Source: Alisma plantago-aquatica (taxonomy: Eukaryota; Streptophyta; Magnoliopsida; Alismatales; Alismataceae). From it: a stretch of 64,000 bases of DNA. The translations under genes were made by a program, and so were the position numbers. Location of the stretch: NCBI GenBank assembly GCA_963693085.1, contig OY856409.1:1339545415-1339609414 (forward strand), in the 5' to 3' direction. Below are positions 57,700-64,000 of the stretch, in pieces; the stretch's first letter is position 1; each line of letters opens with the position of its first letter. The notes beneath the pieces were generated by a model. The model ran no database searches. It saw only the letters and a program-made list of their open reading frames with translations, and was not told the DNA's origin.

Positions 57700-57988
57700 A
57701 ACCTACACCGCTCTTACTAGAGAGTTCTTTGCCACTCTAGAGAAGACAAAGGTGAGGAGCAGTGAAGCTATCAAGTTTTCCATGATGGGCAACATGCACA
57801 CCCTCACAACTACTGAGTTGAACTGCGTTTTTGTTGCAAATCCTAAAGAGAGAATAGAGATCCTTGCTGCAATTGTTGAAGAAGAATTGGGGAAGAAGAT
57901 GGTTCTTTCTCGAGTAACTGCCCTTTCTCCTCCAAATTCACCTTTTCCTCTTCTTGGCTCTATTATGAATGTCTTTGGCTTCAAATGA
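57700..57988 (+). pseudogene. Retrotransposon-associated ORF fragment
   Basis: The translation TREFFATLEKTKVRSSEAIK ... MMGNMHTLTTTELNCVF resembles the TREFL-ASF ... FxLxGxxHxLxxxE domain found in Athila-type elements and their derivatives. It lies on the opposite strand to the Gypsy fragment next to it, so the locus is rearranged. Identification is by pattern only. Confidence 0.4.
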
Positions 57989-58073
57989 CCCATGATAATG
58001 GTTCCAAGTCTGGCCGATTTGTATTTAAAAGCATCGAGCAATTTTCTCTTGATTTGAAATGAAACTACAGGAA

Positions 58074-58335
58074 ACACGACGTGTTGGTGAGAAACACGTC
58101 GTGTTACTTGTGATTTTCAAACTGGAACTACTGCGCTCAAAGGTTGCACGACATTTTGATTGGCCAACACAACGTGCTGCCACAAGTTAGGGAACTGGAA
58201 AATTTTATAATGAAGGAAGACGATGTGTTGAGATAATGACACGTCGTGTTGTTGAGATTCAGTGGCTCTTGACTTCTTATTTATCGAGGTGGTATAGCAT
58301 GTTGGTTGGCCAACACATCATGTAAAGTTCTTGCC
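58074..58335. repeat. Cluster of palindromic ACACGACGTGTT-like words
   Basis: AACACGACGTGTTG, AACACGTCGTGTTA, CAACACAACGTGCTG, ACGATGTGTTGAG, ACACGTCGTGTTGTTG and CCAACACATCATG occur within 260 bp next to the Gypsy debris. Possibly a non-coding region of the same old element. Confidence 0.6.
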
Positions 58336-58917
58336 ATAAATGGTAATTTACCTCTAATGACACTCCACGTTACATTATCAACAAAATAGTGTGTTGCTGT
58401 CAATTTTTTTAGGAATTCACTTCAAACTTGGGGAGTTCTTGGGAAACATGATGAAGGTCGAATCCAGATCGATTTATCCCCATTTTTATGTCCGATTATG
58501 ATATATGCAATTCAAAACATGGAATGAGTAAAGAACTAAAACAATGAAGAATTTAGAATGATAAGGGTGATATCTGTATAAAATTGATTTGAATTAAAAT
58601 CAGAGTGGGTCCAAAAGATAATATAAAATATGCACATCAATATACCAAAATGTTATGAGTTGATACAAATTGTATGTATGAATCATGGTTAATTATTTAG
58701 AATTAGGCTTTATTAATCATTTAGCATTCTTCGTTAAAATTCCCATTCTTAATGATCCCTATGTTTTATGTAACAGTCCAATTATAATTTTCATATATAT
58801 ATGTAAGTATATAAACACTCACATATAGATATATACACACACACATATATATATATATACATACACACATATATGCATATATATGTATATATATCAACTC
58901 ACAGTTAGATATATATA

Positions 58918-59305
58918 GAGTCAGGCTATGATTGTACATATCGCACACTACACTCAAGTGTTGTTTGTATACCAATCAACATTTTTTGTAAAATCCAAAT
59001 TTTTGATCTTCATTAGGATGATAAATATAGTCAATATAAAAAATTTGAGCTCATTTGGATGTTGGTAAGGCACTCAGCCAAGTACAACAAAATCGACGCA
59101 CATAATGTTTTTCAAGGCATCAATTTTGTTGTCTTTAGATGTATTACCTATAAATCTCCAATTGAACTCATATTTTGTCTGTAGGCTACTTATATGATAT
59201 TTAAAAAGATAAATGGTTTAGATTTGTAATATAATATTTATAAGGTACAAAAAAACTTGAGTGTATTTTGTCTCCAATACACTCGAGTGTATTCTAGCCT
59301 GACTC
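58918..59305. mobile_element. MITE A with GAGTCAGGCTA ends, 388 bp
   Basis: The left end GAGTCAGGCTATGATTGTAC pairs with the inverted right end GAGTCAGGCTAGAATACACT. The right end contains the palindrome ACACTCGAGTGT. TA-rich DNA lies on both sides. The interior matches MITE B (for example AAAATTTGAGC.CATTTGGA, TCAATTTTGTTG, GATAAATGGTTTAGATTT). No ORF. Confidence 0.8.
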
Positions 59306-59396
59306 CATCTATATACATGTATACACATACATATATACATATATATAGATGAATACATCTATATATATATGTAAATGTGTATATATATATTAAAAT

Positions 59397-59482
<86 letters not shown>
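59397..59482. repeat. (CA)n(TA)n compound microsatellite
   Basis: About 50 bp of AC/CA then about 36 bp of AT, directly left of MITE D. Confidence 0.97.
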
Positions 59483-59485
<3 letters not shown>

Positions 59486-59817
59486 GTTCATTCGTTGTCC
59501 GAGCGGGTAGTCTGGATTTTCGCTACCCGGCAGCCAAAAAAGTAACTCTCCTGGCCAAAAAAGTAACTCTACTGTCAAAAAAGTAACTATGGTGAACAGA
59601 AAGTAACTACACGAATAAAAGAGTAACTCTGTACAAAATATACAGTAGATATATATAAGCACGGGTTTTTTGATTTTGGAGGGGAAAATGATATTATTTT
59701 TGGCTAAATTTTTTTGGAGAGCTAGACAAAATAGTCCTCTACAATTGTGATTTTTTTTGAAAAAAAGTGGTCGGAAGGGTGGGCGGGTAGCTACCCGCGT
59801 GGGCAATAAAGATAGGC

Positions 59818-59819
<2 letters not shown>
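59483..59819. mobile_element. MITE D, MULE-derived, 337 bp, in a TA tract
   Basis: The left end GGCGTTCATTCGTTGTCC..GAGCGGGTAG pairs imperfectly with the inverted right end GGGCCTATCTTTATTGCCC..CGCGGGTAG. The left end is similar to the start of the FAR1-bearing MULE at 60810 (TTATTCGTTGCCCTCCGGGTA, then TCGCTACCCG). Five AAAGTAACT words (59537-59630) match the GTTACT words of that MULE in inverted orientation. (TA)n flanks both sides. Confidence 0.7.
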
Positions 59820-59901
<82 letters not shown>

Positions 59902-59914
59902 AGAGAGAGAGAGA
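59820..59914. repeat. (TA)n(GA)n microsatellite
   Basis: About 78 bp of TA followed by about 17 bp of GA, between MITE D and MITE B. Confidence 0.97.
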
Positions 59915-60309
59915 GAGTCATGCTAGAATACACTTGAGTATATTCGGAGCAGCATATACTCAAGTAGTTTTTCATGATGTAATATTTTGTTCAAAATCTA
60001 ATCCATTGATCTTCTTAAACATCTTGTGAATAGATCATACGCAAAATTTGAGCACATTTGGACATTTATAGGTCATGTTATAAAGACCGCAAAAATTATG
60101 CATTTCAAATTAGTTTCACGCGTCAATTTTGTTGCCCTTGGATGAGTGACTTACATTCATCCAAATTGGCTCAAAATTTGTATGTAGCCTAGTTATAGTA
60201 TGATGGTGAAGATCAATGGTTTAGATTTTGCAAAAAATAGTCGTGATATGCAAACACACTGGAGTGTATTCGTTTGATCTATACACTTGAGTGTATTCTA
60301 GCCTGACTC
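59915..60309. mobile_element. MITE B, same family as MITE A, 395 bp
   Basis: The left end GAGTCATGCTAGAATACACT pairs with the inverted right end GAGTCAGGCTAGAATACACT. It is flanked by GA repeats on the left, and by CT then TA repeats on the right. No ORF. Confidence 0.85.
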
Positions 60310-60331
60310 TCTCTCTCTCTCTATATATATA

Positions 60332-60735
60332 GGGTAGCAATCTAGTGAGAAACATCCTACGGTGAGGGCATGAGAGGTATTTGAATAACTACAAATTAGT
60401 AACTATTTTTAAAAATCCAACTATATAGATGGAAAAAGCATCATTTCATTTACCTTCTCACAAAACATCATTGCAACCAGACATTATTTACATGTCCATA
60501 TGTACAATATACACTTTTTACATCCAACGATCAACCTAAAATTCAATATAGAGTGTCGAAAAATATTTGGTTGTTGTGAATGATCTATTAATTGGATGGT
60601 GATAAAATTATATAGCAAGGTATATATTAAGGTATACTTGTAATATGTACGGTTGGATTATGAAAATTTGATCTATGTGGAGAGTTATTCAAATGGCTCT
60701 CATACTCTCACCAGATATGTTTCTCACTGGATCGT

Positions 60736-60740
<5 letters not shown>
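60332..60740. mobile_element. MITE C with long terminal inverted repeat, 409 bp
   Basis: The left GGGTAGCAATCTAGTGAGAA pairs with the inverted right TGGCAACGATCCAGTGAGAA. The similarity continues for about 55 bp (AACAT....GGTGAG.G.ATGAGAG and ATTTGAATAACT). TATATATA lies on the left and a 70-bp TA tract on the right. No ORF. Confidence 0.85.

Positions 60741-60809
<69 letters not shown>
60741..60809. repeat. (TA)n microsatellite
   Basis: About 69 bp of pure TA between MITE C and the second MULE. Confidence 0.98.
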
Positions 60810-60811
<2 letters not shown>

Positions 60812-60829
60812 CCATTTATTCGTTGCCCT

Positions 60830-61653
60830 CCGGGTACAGAACTGTCGCTACCCGCTCAAATGACGCGGTGGCATCTACCTGTAATTACTTGCAACTTTAA
60901 CCCTACGGGAGTTAATGAGAAAAAAACCAAAGTAACAGATTTCGTGTTTCAACCGTCTTCTCCACGTGCACTGCTCCGCCACCAACCTGCTCAATCGCAT
61001 TTATCCGCCCATCCACCGCTGAACGGCCTGCTACCATCCACCCACCGTGGATTCCACGTTCTGTGATGATTTTTTATGTGCATTTACAGTTCTTGGTCAT
61101 CAATCCCTATCTGCATCTCCATACCCAAACAGCAAGAACGACTTCCCTAGTTATTAGTTTTTGTAGAGGAGGATGACGAAGGTGTATTTGCACAGATTTG
61201 AACCTACTTTGACGTTCGTCGGAGTATCCGGTGAAGATATCGATCTTCACCAGGTCAAATCTACGCTCCAGACCTGCTGTTGTGAAGCTCACGCCGTTGA
61301 GGAGGAGGGAGGGGGTGGGAGAATTCCCTGATCTATATGCATTTTAGGAGTAGCAGTATGTCCAAGCTACAACTAGGTAGTTTTGTATTCTCATCATCAC
61401 TTCAATCAGTTATACTCATTTTCTCGCTTTTTCATCATCACAATGTGTATTCCTCTCTCTGTCTTTTGTGTGGGAAAGAAACTCAATTTTGTGTCTGCAT
61501 TTTTCATTTTTGAAGTAGTAACTGTCATACATGTTTTTATGTTTCACATAGTTACTCTTTTGTTATACGTGGTTACTCTTCAGACTGACAGAGTTACTCT
61601 TTCATCTTTCATGGTTACTCTTCTATCTTGCAGAGTTACTCCCACACGTTGTC
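60830..61653 (+). other. Leader and promoter region of the second MULE
   Basis: No gene recognised. 60950-61070 is GC-richer. GTTACTC recurs at 61551, 61571, 61590, 61611 and 61634, roughly every 20-25 bases, just before the start codon. Confidence 0.55.
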
Positions 61654-63883
61654 ATGGATCCCAACCTTGATACATATGTTGCTGATGCAAGTGTCGGCTG
61701 TGACAATGATAATCCTCATTCTTCTCCTTCTGTTGGTGCTTCCACTCTGACCCCAACTACAGTCCCTAGAATTGGTCTCCAGTTTGTAAGTTTAGATGAA
61801 TGTATCTCCTTCTATTCTAGCTATGCTAACATGATTGGTTTTAACATCAGGAAAGACGACAACATGTATGAACATGGAACTAAGATTCTGGTTGCCAAAG
61901 ATCTGGTTTGTGACAAGCAGGGTAAAATCGTCCGTTCTAAGAGGTCAAGAGGGCTTCTAATCCCCATTTGTGATGAAGTGGGTAACTTGCAGGATAATCT
62001 GTCTAAGAAGTACATGCATTCTGTGAAGAGGTGTGGTTGTGGAGCCATGATCCGGTTCATACTGGATAAGTCCTCATCCATGTGGGTCGTGACTGCCTTT
62101 GTTGAGGAACACAACTACGATCTTGTTGACGATGCTCATCTCTGTTACCTGAAGTGTAACTCATCTCTTGATGAAACTCAAAAAGAGATCCTTTCTTCCA
62201 TGAGCCAAACTAACATACCTGTATCGAGACAAATTGCATTGATAACATCTGAGTCTGGCGGCTATGAAAATCTGACATTTACCAGCAGACAAGCTCATGG
62301 ACACATCAATAGTAAGAGGAAAGAGTCAGCCAAATACGACATCGACATGGTTTTGGATCACTTTGCTAGGTTTAAGGTCCTTGATCCGAAATTCTTCTAT
62401 ACCTACCAACATGATCCTGATTGCTACTTGACTCATCTGTTTTGGGCTGATCCTGTCTCTGTTGAAGACTACGGGTTGTTCGGCGATGCGATTGTGTTTG
62501 ACACCACCTACCGCACCAATAAGTATTCAATGGTTTTTGGAATGTTTGGTGGTGTTGATCACCATCGCAAGATAATGTTGTTTGCTTCAACTTTGTTGGT
62601 CGATGAGAAGTACAACTCCTTTGTCTGGGTTTTCAAGCAGTACATACTTTGTTTTGGAAAAGAGTCAGTTTTTATCATAACTGATCAGGACCCTGCTATG
62701 AATGCTACTATCATTACAGTTTTTCCAAATTGCAAGAATCGCTTCTGCAACTAGCACATTCTACATATGCTTCCCTCTAAGCTCGGTGGTGTTCCTAACA
62801 AGGACCACATCATAAGCTCCTTGAATGATTGCATGTGGAACGTGGATGATGTCGAAATTTTTGAAGAGAGGTGGGATTCTGTAGTTCAAGAGAATGATCT
62901 ATTTTCCATTACTTGGCTTTCTGATATGTATGCAATGTGTTGGGATTGGGTTCCATGCTATATGCAGTCTTCTTTCTTTGCGGGCATGAGGACAACTCAA
63001 AGGAGTGAGAGCCTAAATGCGTTCATTAGAAACCATGTGAATAGTAGGAAGACTCTCTTTGAACTTGCATGTTCCTTGGAGACTGCTTACTCTCATGTGC
63101 GGGAGATTGAAAATTTCAAAGACTTTGACGACAAGTATAGTAACCTCCCTTTGTCATCATTGTGGTCTCTGGAGGAGCAAATGAGAGGTATACACACCAA
63201 GTCCATCTTTAAGATCTTTCAGTCTGAGGTTCATCAAAGCATGGTCTACAATGTAAAGGAAGCTTCAGAAGAAGGTGTCTTTGAGGTGTATCATGTCGGT
63301 GGCCTTGGATCTCCCCATTTCTTGAAGAAAGAGTCATCTAAGGAGATTGCTTCATGCAATTGCTTCATGTTGGAATTCAAAGGTATCCCTTGCAGGAACA
63401 TCCTGTCTTATTTGAAGAGCCATGACTTTTGCACTCTTCCCGAGCCATACATACTGAAGAGGTGGATCAAAGGGTATAGAGAACACCCTTTGATTTTATG
63501 GCAAATCATCAGTTAAACATCCATCCAATGGGAGGACACTTCAGCTTGTTTCTTCCTGCAATTCGATTGTCAACATAGCGTGTAGGAACAATGCTATAGA
63601 TCTTTGCCATGAAAAACTATTAGCTTTACAAAAGGAGCTCTTAGACATGGATCTCACTGATACTGGTGCAGGTGCTGGTGTAAGCGCTTCTAATACAACT
63701 TTTTCTTCTACTGTCAAGGTCCATATCCCTAGTATTTGCAAAACTAAGGGGAGACCTAGATCGATCGATGTGAGGTTTAAATCTGGAGTTGAGATTGCCC
63801 AATCTAAAAGAGAGAGGCGATGCAAGAATTGCCTAGAGTTTTGGGTTAACCATGATAGCAGGAACTGCCCTATGAAGAAGTAG
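61654..63883 (+). pseudogene. FAR1-like MULE transposase, one stop and one frameshift
   Basis: Single-exon gene starting MDPNLDTYVADASVG. FAR1 domain at residues about 45-155 (FVSLDECISFYSSYANMIGF ... CGCGAMIRF ... WVVTAFVEEHNYDLV). MULE core at about 260-370 (AIVFDTTYRTNKYSMVFGMF, IITDQDPAMNATI, FPNCKNRFCN), with both early catalytic Asp residues present. A TAG at 62752-62754 replaces the Trp of the usual C-x-W-H. The frame continues (FFAGMRTTQRSESLNAF) to SWIM at about 63350 (CNCFMLEFKGIPCRN), where the last zinc ligand is Asn rather than His. A net one-base shift near 63515 leads to the last part (63540-63883), which ends in a CCHC-like knuckle (CKNCLEFWVNHDSRNCPMKK). Lightly damaged, so recently active or still read through in part. 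Confidence 0.9.
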
Positions 63884-64000
63884 TCCATTCTCTAGGGATA
63901 CTCTTTCTGGACTTTGTGTTGTTGCTGTTTGCTGCTCAACGATTATCTCTGGTGTTTCTCATGTGGTCTGTTGATGTTGGACGTGTATATATGTTATCTC

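Larger units (their letters stand above)
60810..64000 (+). mobile_element. Second MULE, left end and FAR1-like gene (right end outside window)
   Basis: Starts directly after a (TA)n tract with a terminal sequence like that of MITE D (CATTTATTCGTTGCCC, CGGGTA, TCGCTACCCG). A FAR1-like gene follows at 61654. No right end is visible before 64000, so size and target duplication cannot be given. Five GTTACTC words lie in the leader (61551-61650). Confidence 0.7.

Overview
This is nuclear DNA of a flowering plant. It has AT-rich intergenic and intronic sequence, long (TA)n microsatellites, canonical GT-AG introns, and plant-type Copia, Athila-like Gypsy, RTE, hAT and Mutator-like (MULE) elements with FAR1-type transposases. 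I cannot name the species. The only convincing cellular gene is an ERGIC3/Erv46-type ER-Golgi cargo receptor gene on the minus strand. I placed nine coding exons with clean splice sites between 34248 and 13963. The remaining 3' exons are not in the window, so the gene continues past base 1 and exceeds 34 kb. Almost everything else is transposon.

Layout. 1-13962 is intron 9 of ERGIC3. It holds a 4.7-kb hAT transposon (3487-8209, perfect 8-bp target duplication, transposase broken by nonsense changes), an element with GCCTAGG-type ends (9123-10352) and an AAGCGG-type hAT MITE (12083-12895). 13963-14553 holds exons 9-7. 14554-21087 is intron 6, with a MITE nested inside another MITE (15013-16639) and a 5'-truncated RTE LINE (about 16760-20745) interrupted by two further MITEs. 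21088-22810 holds exons 6-3. 22811-32543 is intron 2, with another GCCTAGG element that was invaded by a complete but defective Copia retrotransposon (24315-29467). 32544-34248 holds exons 2 and 1.

From about 34.7 to 56.8 kb lies what looks like one large decayed MULE. It carries a plus-strand FAR1-like transposase gene, a convergent minus-strand Ulp1 (C48) protease-like gene with a plant-mobile-domain-like region, and long arrays of a private decamer (core GCGCCTACTT, and its complement) in introns of both genes and between them. A 9.2-kb Copia element with 2.2-kb LTRs (37450-46683, target duplication GAAAA) is inserted in the FAR1 coding exon. 56.8-58.4 kb is Gypsy/Athila-like debris.

58.8-60.8 kb is a row of four MITEs, each abutting TA-rich microsatellite DNA. 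They are followed by the left end of a second MULE (from 60810), whose FAR1-like gene (61654-63883) has one nonsense codon and one frameshift. Its 3' end lies outside the window.

The transposons have decayed to different degrees and are nested, which gives an insertion order. The most unusual structure is the FAR1 plus Ulp1 MULE with its own decamer satellite. The second MULE shows a smaller parallel, a recurring GTTACTC word.
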